DNA of 64,000 nucleotides from Nocardia harenae NBRC 108248. GTDB lineage: Bacteria > Actinomycetota > Actinomycetes > Mycobacteriales > Mycobacteriaceae. The DNA is taken from NCBI RefSeq assembly GCF_001612885.1, contig NZ_BDBH01000007.1, positions 558,001 through 622,000 of the forward strand, in the 5' to 3' direction. Under the pieces are notes generated by a model. The model was not told where the DNA came from. It ran no database searches and saw nothing but the letters and a program-made list of their open reading frames with translations. Of the stretch, positions 50,244 to 57,724 are shown piece after piece. Within the stretch, counting starts at the first letter, position 1. Every line of letters begins with the position of its first letter. The translations under genes and the position numbers were made by a program.

Positions 50244-51407
50244 TCACACCCGGACGCCCGGCCGGAACTTCGGCACCCGCAGGCTCACCTTGGTCCCCGC
50301 ACCCGGCGCCGTCTCCACCACCAGCCCGTAGTCGTTGCCGAAGGCCGCGCGCAGCCGATCGTCCACGTTCGAGAGCCCCACGTGCGCCGACTCGCCCGTG
50401 GTGACGGCGTCCAGCTCGCCGGAGCGGAGCAGCTCCGGATCCATCCCTGCGCCGTCGTCCTCCACGCTGATCAGGCACTCCGTCCCCGCGTCGGCCGCCA
50501 CGATGCTCACCGTCCCCGACCCGGTGAGCCCGTGCCGCACCGCGTTCTCCACCAGCGGCTGGAGCGCGAGGAAGGGCAGCACGACCCCGAGCACCTCCGG
50601 CGCCACCCGCAGCCGCACCTGCAGCGCGTCCCCGAACCGGGCCCGCTCCAGCGCCAGGTACCGCTCGATATTGCGCAGCTCGTCGGCGAGCACCGTGAAC
50701 TCGCCCGCCGCCCGGAACGAGTAGCGGGTGAAATCCGCGAACTCCAGGATCAGCTCGCGCGCCCGATCCGGGTCGGTGCGCACGAACGAGGCGATGGTGT
50801 TCAGCGCGTTGTAGATGAAGTGCGGGCTGATCTGCGCCCGCAGCGCCCGCACCTCGGCGCGGTCCAGGCGGGCGCGCGAGGCGTCCAGTTCGGCCAGCTG
50901 GAGCTGGCCGCAGGCATAGCGGGCCACCTCCGCCAGCGCGCCGAGCGTGCCTGGGCCCGGCCGCTCGTCGGTGACCACGCCGAGTACGCCGGTGACCTCG
51001 TTGTCCGGCAGCAGCATGGGCTGGGCCACCAGCGTCCGCCCCGCCTGTTCACCCGGGCCCGCCACCAGCACCGCTCGGCCGCCCGCCGCCGCGCGTGCCG
51101 CCGCCTCGGCGAAGGTCGCGCTGAGGCTCGCGTGCGGGCCGTCCCAGGCCAGTACCGCGCCATCGGGATCCGCCACCCCCAGCGCCGCGCCCCCGGTGAG
51201 GGCGCGCAGGTGCGGGGCCGCCTCCGCCGCCGACTCCGCCGTCAGCCCCCGTCGCAGTGGTACCGCCGCCAGCGCCGCGGTGTGCAGGGCGGAGTGCACC
51301 GCCCGCTCGGCCGGGGTGGTGACCACGCGGCGGGTGCGGGGCCACAGCAGCAGGGCGCCGGCCAGGAGGGCCGCCGCGACCGCGATCGCCACCGCGGTGG
51401 TGTTCAT
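50244..51407 (-). CDS. LytS-type sensor histidine kinase
   Basis: A 387-residue kinase with one N-terminal anchor (VAIAVAAALLAGALLLWP), not the multi-span LytS sensor. A GAF-like input domain follows (AAPHLRALTGGAALGVADPDGAVLAWDG...GVVTDERPGPG, about 60-170). The phospho-acceptor H196 lies in RAQISPHFIYNALNTIASF, and the ATPase motifs are QPLVENAVRHG and DDGAGM with a GLSNVDDRL box. The GAF-like domain suggests an intracellular or small-molecule signal. ATG 51407 is chosen; the upstream reading is antisense to the next gene. Confidence 0.9.
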   Translation of the reverse strand: MNTTAVAIAVAAALLAGALLLWPRTRRVVTTPAERAVHSALHTAALAAVPLRRGLTAESAAEAAPHLRALTGGAALGVADPDGAVLAWDGPHASLSATFAEAAARAAAGGRAVLVAGPGEQAGRTLVAQPMLLPDNEVTGVLGVVTDERPGPGTLGALAEVARYACGQLQLAELDASRARLDRAEVRALRAQISPHFIYNALNTIASFVRTDPDRARELILEFADFTRYSFRAAGEFTVLADELRNIERYLALERARFGDALQVRLRVAPEVLGVVLPFLALQPLVENAVRHGLTGSGTVSIVAADAGTECLISVEDDGAGMDPELLRSGELDAVTTGESAHVGLSNVDDRLRAAFGNDYGLVVETAPGAGTKVSLRVPKFRPGVRV

Positions 51408-51464
51408 CGGGTGGATTCCATGGGGTCGATTATGCGATTCGTTCCCGCCCAGCCGGGAGACATC

Positions 51465-51504
51465 GGGTGTTCGGTGTTCGGTATTGACCGAACAACGAAC
51501 ACCC
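51465..51504. promoter_or_regulatory. 18-bp-arm palindrome upstream of the AbiEi-like gene
   Basis: Arms 51465-51482 and 51487-51504 match with one mismatch around ATTG. The left arm contains a tandem GTGTTCG. The site ends 14 bases before the ATG at 51519. AbiEi antitoxins are known to repress their operons by binding inverted repeats, so this is the likely operator. Confidence 0.75.
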
Positions 51505-51518
51505 GTCACGCTGAGCGG

Positions 51519-52541
51519 ATGGCAGGTCTCTCGGAATCCGGTGCTGTGGATCACCTCGCGCAGGCGGTTCGGTCTCTCGGGCTCGAGACCGAAGCCGGAA
51601 GCGAGGACAACACCGATCTGGTCATCCTGCACGGGGGCGACCGGGTCGAGGTCCAGGTGAAGACGGCCTCGCTGATCTCCGCGAAAGACGTATCGAGCCT
51701 CATCCACCGGGCAGCCGAATCGCGCGAGGACCACCCGCGCATTCGGGTGGTGGTGGCGAAACGGATCACGGAGGACGCTCGGCGCTCCCTCCGAGATGCC
51801 GGATGGAGCTGGCTGGATCTCCGGGGGCACCTGCATCTGACCGCGCCCGGCCTTTTCGTGCACGCGGGTGTCGATCCGGTGGCGGACGTTCGGAAAGTGG
51901 AGCCGTTCGGCGGTGCGGTGGGGATGGAGGTGGCTGTCACGGCGCTTCTCGGCCCGGACCGTCCGGTGCGGGTCCGGCCCATCGCGCAGAGCATCGGTCG
52001 TGCGCCGAGCTCGGTCTCCGTAGCGGTCAACGCATTGCGCCGCGCCGGCCTGATCACCGCGCAGGGGCTGCCCGACGTGCCCAGGCTCTTCTGGGAACTC
52101 GCCGCGGAATGGCGTCCGGAGGAGCTCGACATCGCGGAGTTGCCGACCGGCGATCTCGGCCTCCAGCAGGCACTCCGGATGAACGATGCGGATGCATCGG
52201 CTACCGGATGGGCCCTGACTGATTCCCACGCGGCGGCGGCCTATGGAGCCCCCGTCGCGATCCGCGCGGACACCCCGCCCGACTACTACGTCCCGGACGG
52301 CACTGTCCTCCGCCGTGCCGCGAAGCTGCTCGGGACGAGCTACGAAAGAAGCGCCAGGGCAGCTACATTGCGGCTTTCGCCGGTCGGCTATGTTTGTCGG
52401 CACCGAGTGGCGCCGCAGGCGGGGGAGTGGCCGCTGGCGCATCCGCTCTTCGTCGCACTCGACTTGGCAAGGGACGCCGGTCGGGGGCACGAGATCATCG
52501 AATTGTGGACGCCGGAGGGGGAATTTCGTCGTGTCTGGTGA
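51519..52541 (+). CDS. AbiEi-like antitoxin/regulator with possible nuclease-like N-domain
   Basis: A 340-residue protein. Residues ~8-115 contain DNTDLVILHGGDRVEVQVKT and VVVAKRITEDARRSLRDAGWSWLDLRGHLHLTAPGLFVHAG. The D-x(n)-V-Q-V-K layout is reminiscent of a PD-(D/E)xK-like fold, but the exact catalytic set is not clear. A winged helix follows (VRPIAQSIGRAPSSVSVAVNALRRAGLI, about 152-178). The C-half resembles regulators paired with AbiEii toxins. It is followed immediately, with an 11-base overlap, by a nucleotidyltransferase gene. The base composition is slightly less GC-rich than its neighbours, hinting at transfer. Confidence 0.65.
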   Translation: MAGLSESGAVDHLAQAVRSLGLETEAGSEDNTDLVILHGGDRVEVQVKTASLISAKDVSSLIHRAAESREDHPRIRVVVAKRITEDARRSLRDAGWSWLDLRGHLHLTAPGLFVHAGVDPVADVRKVEPFGGAVGMEVAVTALLGPDRPVRVRPIAQSIGRAPSSVSVAVNALRRAGLITAQGLPDVPRLFWELAAEWRPEELDIAELPTGDLGLQQALRMNDADASATGWALTDSHAAAAYGAPVAIRADTPPDYYVPDGTVLRRAAKLLGTSYERSARAATLRLSPVGYVCRHRVAPQAGEWPLAHPLFVALDLARDAGRGHEIIELWTPEGEFRRVW

Positions 52542-53276
52542 TCGAGTGGTCGAGTTGGCCGGGCCATCGATGGCAGCGCTGGTACACGCCATACCGGAGA
52601 CGGAGCGCCGTGCGGGCCGGGCGATCACCGTTATCGGCGGTTTGGCGGTGATCTGCCGGGTCGCGAGCCCGCATCGCGCCACCGGTGACCTCGACACCGT
52701 GAATCGCCGCCGCGGTGACGAACCGAGTCAGCTGGAGGTGCTCGTTGCGAGCACCGGCCGAGCCAGCGGGCCCGCCGGGTCCTCGTTCCCACTCCCGAGG
52801 GAGAGGTGCAGGTCGACGTGCTCGAGGTCTCCGACGCCGACTTCGATCCGCTACCCGAGGATCCGACCGGGCGCCTGCACGTGCTGTCCCACTCCTGGGC
52901 GGCGGAGACCGCGAGTGCACTGCGGATCCGGGCACGTGGAGGTGCCTCCGTCACCGTCGCCGTGGCCGAGCCCGGCCCGCTGATCGCCATGAAGCTGCAG
53001 TCCGCCATCGACCGTGGAACGCGCAAAGAGGCGACGGATCTACTGGACATCGTGCGCCTCAGCACCGACCGGGCGTGTGGCGCGACCGCGCGTGCCCAAC
53101 TGGCAGCCGCCGGCGAGGTACTGCGTCGCGATGCCGTGCTGCACCTCGACCTCTTCTTCGATCAGCGCGTGCAGCGGACCTCGAAGCTCATCCGGGAGGT
53201 GCCGGAGGGTAGGGATGCCGAACTCGACGACCTCGTCCTCGTGCACGAGCTGCTGTCGGCGGCGCTCCGGAACTGA
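52531..53276 (+). pseudogene. AbiEii-type nucleotidyltransferase toxin, frameshifted
   Basis: The N-terminal part reads from GTG 52531: ITVIGGLAVICRVASPHRATGDLDTV, the nucleotidyltransferase core with a GDLD metal motif, to about codon 80. Family-like sequence then continues in another frame from about 52770: RVLVPTPEGEVQVDVLEVSD, then LIAMKLQSAIDRGTRKEATDLLDIVRL, the conserved lysine/aspartate helix of AbiEii proteins. A loss of one base in the GC-rich run around 52766-52785 explains this. Either the gene is dead, or the base is a sequencing error. AbiEii proteins are toxins that transfer nucleotides, blocking growth unless the AbiEi partner represses them. Confidence 0.7.
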
Positions 53277-53345
53277 ACCGGTTTACTCCACCCCCACCCT
53301 GGGCAATCCTCCCCAGCCCCTCCCACCGACCCCGAGAAGGATCCG

Positions 53346-53804
53346 ATGAGATCAGCCAGACCCGTGCTCGCCGTACTGGCCACCGCCGTGCTCGCGACGG
53401 CCGCGCTGGTCGTCTTCGCCACCCCCGCGGTCGCGAATCCCGCCACCACCGGCGGCCCCTTCACCCCAGCGGTCGCGCTCACCGACGGCCCCTGCGTGGC
53501 CTACGTGGACACCGCGGTCACCGGCGACGCCTACCCGGAGCACGCCGCCTTCACCGTGGCGGCGACGCTGGTCGGCGTCGGCCCCTGCGCACTGCCGGTC
53601 ACGCTGACCTGGCGCAATGTCGACACCGGGGAGACCGGGGTGGTGACGAAGACGGCCACGGGCCCCGGGTACTGGAGCACCAGCGGGCGGGACGCGCTGT
53701 TCCGCGCCGGGATCGGCCGTTTCGAGGGCACGGTGACGATCGGCCCCGCCCACCTGCCGGAGCCCGGCACCGTCGACTTCACCGTCACCCGCTACCAGGG
53801 CTGA
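53346..53804 (+). CDS. Small secreted protein, unknown function
   Basis: A 152-residue protein with a Sec signal peptide (VLAVLATAVLATAALVVFATPAVA, cleavage likely after AVA near residue 30). The mature ~120 residues are beta-rich and resemble an Ig-like or CBM-like domain (FTVAATLVGVGPCALPVTLTWRNVDTGETGVVTKTATGPGYW), with two cysteines that could form one disulfide. I do not recognise a named family. It stands alone, 69 bases after the broken toxin gene. Confidence 0.75.
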   Translation: MRSARPVLAVLATAVLATAALVVFATPAVANPATTGGPFTPAVALTDGPCVAYVDTAVTGDAYPEHAAFTVAATLVGVGPCALPVTLTWRNVDTGETGVVTKTATGPGYWSTSGRDALFRAGIGRFEGTVTIGPAHLPEPGTVDFTVTRYQG

Positions 53805-53943
53805 CCCAGCCAAGCCGCCGGGCACGTCGAATCGCAACCGGCGGACGGTGCCGGATTCGAGCCCCGGCATCGCCCGCCGCTCGAAAACACGGTGCACCCG
53901 CCCCAGTGCGCAGCAACGTGTCGGTCTGGGCGTGACAGGCCGA

Positions 53944-54579
53944 TCAGGCGGCGAAGACGGCGCGGACGACGGCCTCGTCCCCCTCGATCTCCAACAGGCC
54001 GAGCGCACGGGCATCGCCGAGCGTGAAGGCCCCGGCCGCCAATCCGAGCAGGTAGACGGGCTCAGCGCGGACGGTGGCGTCGAGGTCGCGGCCGTCGCGC
54101 GGGCCGACCTCGAATCCGGAGTCCGTCGCGCACAGTTGCAGCGGCGCCTCCCCGATCTCGATGCCGATCGCCGCCGGGGAGCGCACCTCGACCCGGGCGC
54201 CGAGCAGCGCGGGGACGGCGAGCGCGAGCCACTCCGAGCGGAAGGCGTCATCCCCGGGGCCACGTGCCATCAGCGGTGTCGACCAGCGGATCAGGCTCTC
54301 GATCGGACCCCGCAGCTCGGCCCCCCACGGGGTCAGGGCGTACTCGATCACGCTGCCCGTGCCCGCCGGGCGCCGCTCGACGACGCCCGCGGCCTCGAGG
54401 TCGCGGAGCCGGTCGGCGAGCAGGTTGGTGGCGATGCCGGGCAGGCCGTCGCGCAGGTCGCGGTAGCGGGCGGGGGCGATGAGCAGCTGGCGGACGACGA
54501 GGAGCGTCCACCGGTCGCCGACGACCTCGAGGGAGCGGGCGAGCCCGCAGAACTGGTCGTTCCTCTGGCGCGAGGTCAT
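53944..54579 (-). CDS. HxlR-family transcriptional regulator
   Basis: A 211-residue regulator. The N-terminal winged helix has the HxlR hallmark NDQFCGLARSLEVVGDRWTLLVVRQLL (about 6-32), whose Cys can act as a redox switch in this family, and GIATNLLADRLRDLEAAGVVERR for the wing. The C-terminal half (about 110-211) resembles the sterol-carrier-like extension of longer HxlR proteins. ATG 54579 lies inside the conserved part of an antiparallel dehalogenase remnant, so conserved codons of both genes overlap on opposite strands. Confidence 0.88.
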   Translation of the reverse strand: MTSRQRNDQFCGLARSLEVVGDRWTLLVVRQLLIAPARYRDLRDGLPGIATNLLADRLRDLEAAGVVERRPAGTGSVIEYALTPWGAELRGPIESLIRWSTPLMARGPGDDAFRSEWLALAVPALLGARVEVRSPAAIGIEIGEAPLQLCATDSGFEVGPRDGRDLDATVRAEPVYLLGLAAGAFTLGDARALGLLEIEGDEAVVRAVFAA

Positions 54580-55303
54580 CACCGCGCTGCGCGCCGACTT
54601 CCGGTGCATTGCCCTCGACTACCCGGGCTTCGGGCTGTCGACGGCGGCGCCCGGGTACTGCTACCTGCCCGAGGAGCACGCGCGGGTGGTCACGGCGTTC
54701 CTCGATGAGCTGCACCTGACTGGCGTCACCCTGGTCGGGCAGGACTGGGGCGGCATGATCGGCCTGGCCGCGGCGCAGCGGCGACCGGGCGTCGTCCAGC
54801 GGCTGGTGCTGGCCAATACCTGGGCCTGGCCGGTGAACGGCATCCCGCACTTCGAAGCCTTCTCGCGCATTATCGGCAGCACCCCCGCGCGTTTCCTGAT
54901 CGAGCGGTTCAACCTGCTGGTCAACACCTTCATCCCCACGGGCCACCGGCGGCGCAGGCCGACCGCGGCCGAGATGGAGCACTACCGCAGGGCGCTGGAG
55001 ACCCCCGAGCGGCGCGGGGCCTCCGCCGTGCTGCCGCGCCGGGTCCTCGGCAGCCGGGCCTTCTTCGCCGAGGTCGAGGCGGGGCTGCCCGCGCTCGCGC
55101 AGCTGCCGGCCCTGATCGTGTGGGGCGACGCCGATATCGCCTTCCGCCCCCGCGAGCGGGCCCGGCTGGAGGCGACCTTCCCCGAGCACACGACCGTGAT
55201 CGTCGAGGGAGCAGGGACCTATGTGGAATCCGACGCCCCCGCGGAGTTCGTGGCCGCGCTCCGCGACTGGGCGCCGCTCCGCACCGGCTCCGCTCAGTTC
55301 TGA
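54545..55303 (+). pseudogene. Haloalkane-dehalogenase-like alpha/beta hydrolase, 5'-truncated
   Basis: From NWSFLWREVITALRADFRCIALDYPGFGLS onward the sequence follows the haloalkane dehalogenase family: nucleophile elbow GQDWGGMIG with the Asp nucleophile and acid loop WGDADIAF. Two defects suggest decay. The first ~40 residues, including the HGNP oxyanion part, are missing, because the upstream bases encode the HxlR regulator on the other strand. The catalytic His expected in GxGHxxxxD is Thr in GAGTYVESD. An in-frame ATG exists at 54479, but its codons are antisense to hxlR. A product, if made, should lack dehalogenase activity. Confidence 0.7.
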
Positions 55304-55968
55304 CAGACCGGGTAGACCGCGGCGGGATGGCAGTGCGCGGGGCAGGCGAGCAGGTAGACCATATTGCCGAGCAGGAACCCGTCGTCGAAGGCGATCGCCG
55401 CGTCCGCCTGCGGGGTGTCGTGCCGGAACTCGCCGAAGTCGTAGTTCTCCGCGACCTGGCACAGGAACACCAGGTCCGTGCCGCAGGGGCAGCGCAGGTG
55501 CTCGGCGCCCTGGAACCAGTGCGGCGCACCGCCGACCTTGAAGTTTTGCAGCGGCCCTTCGTAGCCGGGGTGGTCGTCGATGTCCACCGCGCGCTCCAGC
55601 GTGAGCCGGTGCGGGCGCAGGTACGGGTCCGGCCCGGTGATCTCGGTGGCATTGCGCTGCACCAGGATTCGCCAGTGCGCGTGGTCGTTGGCGGGCGGAT
55701 GGTCCCAGAATTCCGGCGGGAGCTGCCCGCTGGCCTGGAAGCAGGCGTCGCTCTCGACCGGGCACTGGAACACCAGGAGTTGGTCCCCGGCGAAGTGCGT
55801 GACGTCGGCCGGGACGCGGAGCTGGAAGTAGAGCGCCATCCTGGCGCCGCACGGGCACACCGGCCACGGCTGCCCGGCGTCCAGGACGGGGCTGCCGCCG
55901 ATGGTGTCGAGATCTCCGGCGGCGGCGGGGTCGGCACCGGCTCGGATGATGTAGGTGTGCGCGTCCAC
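55294..55968 (-). CDS. DUF1963/YwqG-like protein
   Basis: A 224-residue cytosolic protein. IGGSPVLDAGQPWPVCPCGARMALYFQLRVP (about 24-54) is the recurrent start of DUF1963-type proteins (GG-x-P...WP-x-C-x2-C). CPCGTDLVFLCQV near 160 gives a second Cys pair that could bind zinc. The family's function is unknown. GTG 55968 is chosen because AGGGAG precedes it; an ATG at 55995 would add nine residues. It converges with the dehalogenase remnant and overlaps its end by ten bases. Confidence 0.75.
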   Translation of the reverse strand: MDAHTYIIRAGADPAAAGDLDTIGGSPVLDAGQPWPVCPCGARMALYFQLRVPADVTHFAGDQLLVFQCPVESDACFQASGQLPPEFWDHPPANDHAHWRILVQRNATEITGPDPYLRPHRLTLERAVDIDDHPGYEGPLQNFKVGGAPHWFQGAEHLRCPCGTDLVFLCQVAENYDFGEFRHDTPQADAAIAFDDGFLLGNMVYLLACPAHCHPAAVYPVCQN

Positions 55969-56061
55969 GGGCTGCTCCCTTCGGGCCGCGTCCACCCTGG
56001 CAGGTACGTCCGCGCGGCGGCACGCCGGGCCGGGAAGCCGCCGTGCCGCGCGCGGTGTGCG

Positions 56062-56550
56062 CTACCGGGAGCCCGCCTCGCCGAGGGTGAGCACCACCAG
56101 CGGCATCGGCCGGTCGACCTTGGACTGGAAGTCCGCGAGCAGCGGGTTCTCGGCCAGCGCCCAGGCCGCGAACTCGTCGTACTCCGCCCCTTCGAGCACC
56201 TTGCCGGTGGCGCGGTGGGTCCGGTCCCCGAGCTCGACGGTGACCTGCGGATTCGCCTTGATGTTGTGCCACCACGCGGGGTACCGGTCCTCGACGAACG
56301 AACTCACGTACAGGGTGTCGCCGCGGTAGAGGGGGCCGAGCGGGGTGGTGTGCGGCTTGCCGCTCCTCGCGCCGGTGGTGGTGAGCAGGATGAGGTCGCC
56401 GCCCGCGTAGGCGCCGCCCACCTTGCCCGCGTTCGCCCGGAACTCGGTGATCACGTCGTCGTTCCAGCCGGCGATGCTGCCCTCCTGGTCCCATGCCTGG
56501 TTCCAGGGGGCGTTCGGGTCGTTGTAGTCGGTGATGTCGGATTCGCTCAT
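56062..56550 (-). CDS. Deazaflavin (F420)-dependent nitroreductase family protein
   Basis: A 162-residue split-barrel protein of the Ddn/Rv3547 family. WNDDVITEFRANAGKVGGAYAGGDLILLTTTGARSGKPHTTPL (about 29-71) is the family core that binds F420H2. WWHNIKANPQVTVELG follows. Such enzymes reduce quinones or nitro compounds with F420H2. The substrate is not evident. ATG 56550 is divergent from the ImuA'-like gene. Confidence 0.92.
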   Translation of the reverse strand: MSESDITDYNDPNAPWNQAWDQEGSIAGWNDDVITEFRANAGKVGGAYAGGDLILLTTTGARSGKPHTTPLGPLYRGDTLYVSSFVEDRYPAWWHNIKANPQVTVELGDRTHRATGKVLEGAEYDEFAAWALAENPLLADFQSKVDRPMPLVVLTLGEAGSR

Positions 56551-56652
56551 GATTCGAGTATGTCCGGGGGTTAGGACGGATCCGGTCCTAAGTGGATCGG
56601 TATATCAAGATTGCGAACACCGGCGCTCCCGTAGCACGGGGGTGTGACAGAC

Positions 56653-56668
56653 TCGAAAGTATGTTCGA
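56653..56668 (+). promoter_or_regulatory. LexA (SOS) box upstream of the ImuA'-like gene
   Basis: TCGAAAGTATGTTCGA matches TCGAAC-N4-GTTCGA with one mismatch. Flanking bases extend it to the perfect palindrome CTCGAA-N6-TTCGAG (56652-56669). It touches the first possible start codon, so LexA would block the promoter. Confidence 0.8.
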
Positions 56669-57409
56669 GTGGATCTGGCGATGAGCGCGCGCGACCGGCT
56701 CGACCCGGAGCGCCTGGCCGCCCTGTCGAAGGCCGAGCGGGTGGCGGCGCTGCGCGACGTCATCGACCGGGTTCCCGCCGCCGCCCGCACCCCGGTGCTC
56801 GCGGTCCCGCCCGCGCTCGGCCCGATCTTTCCGGACGGCGGGCTGGCCACGGGGTCGACGGTGACCTACGCCGGGACCAGCGCGGTGCTGCTCGGGTTGC
56901 TGGCCGCCGTCACTGCCGACGGCGCGTGGGCCGCGCTGGTCGGCGGCGGGCGGCGCGGGCTGCTCGCCTTCCACGAGATGGGCGGTGCGCTGGAGCGGCT
57001 CGCCGTCATTCGGGATCCGGGGCAGGATCCGCTCGGCGTGGTGGCGGCGCTGACCGACGGGATCGATCTCGTCGTGCTCGATCACCGGGTCGCCGTCCCG
57101 CCCGCCAGGGCGCGGACGCTGGCGGGGCGGGTGCGTACGCAGAAGGCCGTGCTGCTGATCGCGGGGCAGGACTGGCCGCACCCGGACCTGCGGATTCGCA
57201 GTCGCCTGGCCGGGGCGTACGGGCTCGGGGCCGGGCGCGGGCGGTTGCGGGGGCTGGAGGTGGAGGTGGCGACGCTGGACCGGACCGGCCGGGTCCGGGA
57301 GGTGACCGCCGTGCTGGATGGGGTGGGCGGGCGCACCGGGTGGAGCGCCGCGGACGAGGGGCCGGGCAGCGCGGTGCGGCCGCCCGCTACCGATCAGCGG
57401 ACGGGGTGA
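56669..57409 (+). CDS. ImuA'-like RecA-fold protein of the SOS mutasome
   Basis: A 246-residue protein (GTG 56669, or ATG 56681). It has a RecA-like layout without a clear Walker A: GPIFPDGGLATGSTVTYAGTSAVLLGLLAAV in the P-loop position, then WAALVGGGRRGLLAFHEMGGALERLAVI and LVVLDHRVAVPPARARTLAGRVRTQKAVLLI. This is how actinobacterial ImuA' proteins read. ImuA' normally joins ImuB and DnaE2 in damage-induced mutagenesis. The SOS box supports the call. No imuB follows; the next gene is the replicative dnaE1 after 315 non-coding bases. Confidence 0.7.
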   Translation: MDLAMSARDRLDPERLAALSKAERVAALRDVIDRVPAAARTPVLAVPPALGPIFPDGGLATGSTVTYAGTSAVLLGLLAAVTADGAWAALVGGGRRGLLAFHEMGGALERLAVIRDPGQDPLGVVAALTDGIDLVVLDHRVAVPPARARTLAGRVRTQKAVLLIAGQDWPHPDLRIRSRLAGAYGLGAGRGRLRGLEVEVATLDRTGRVREVTAVLDGVGGRTGWSAADEGPGSAVRPPATDQRTG

Positions 57410-57724
57410 GCCCGGTGCCGCGACCGGACCGCCCTGCCCCCGCTGCCGGATGGCCGCCGGACCGCGCGGACCTCGGTGCCGGATGTTCGCCGCGGCGCCA
57501 CCCGATGGCGGATCCCGGACCGAACCGGAGCCGTTTCCGGCGCGCCGGAGGCGACGCGCCGAGATGCATACCGCCCGTCCCGCAGCGTCGGCGGGGCGGC
57601 TCGCACGGGCTCGCACCGACGCCTAAACTCGGCCACTCGGGCCGGATCGACGGCGGGGCGGCGCGCCTCCTCGCCGAGCGAAATGCGTCCCGATCCCGTC
57701 GCGACCCTGGGAGGTAGGACCGTC
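57410..57724 (+). other. Non-coding gap between the ImuA'-like gene and dnaE1
   Basis: No conserved protein can be read from these 315 bases in any frame, and no imuB remnant is visible. TAAACT near 57624 could be a -10 box. GGGAGGT (57709-57715) is the dnaE1 ribosome-binding site. Confidence 0.5.

Noticed and set aside
57410..57724. Possible imuB remnant between the ImuA'-like gene and dnaE1
   Set aside because: No Y-family motif is found in any frame; the open frames are GC-driven.
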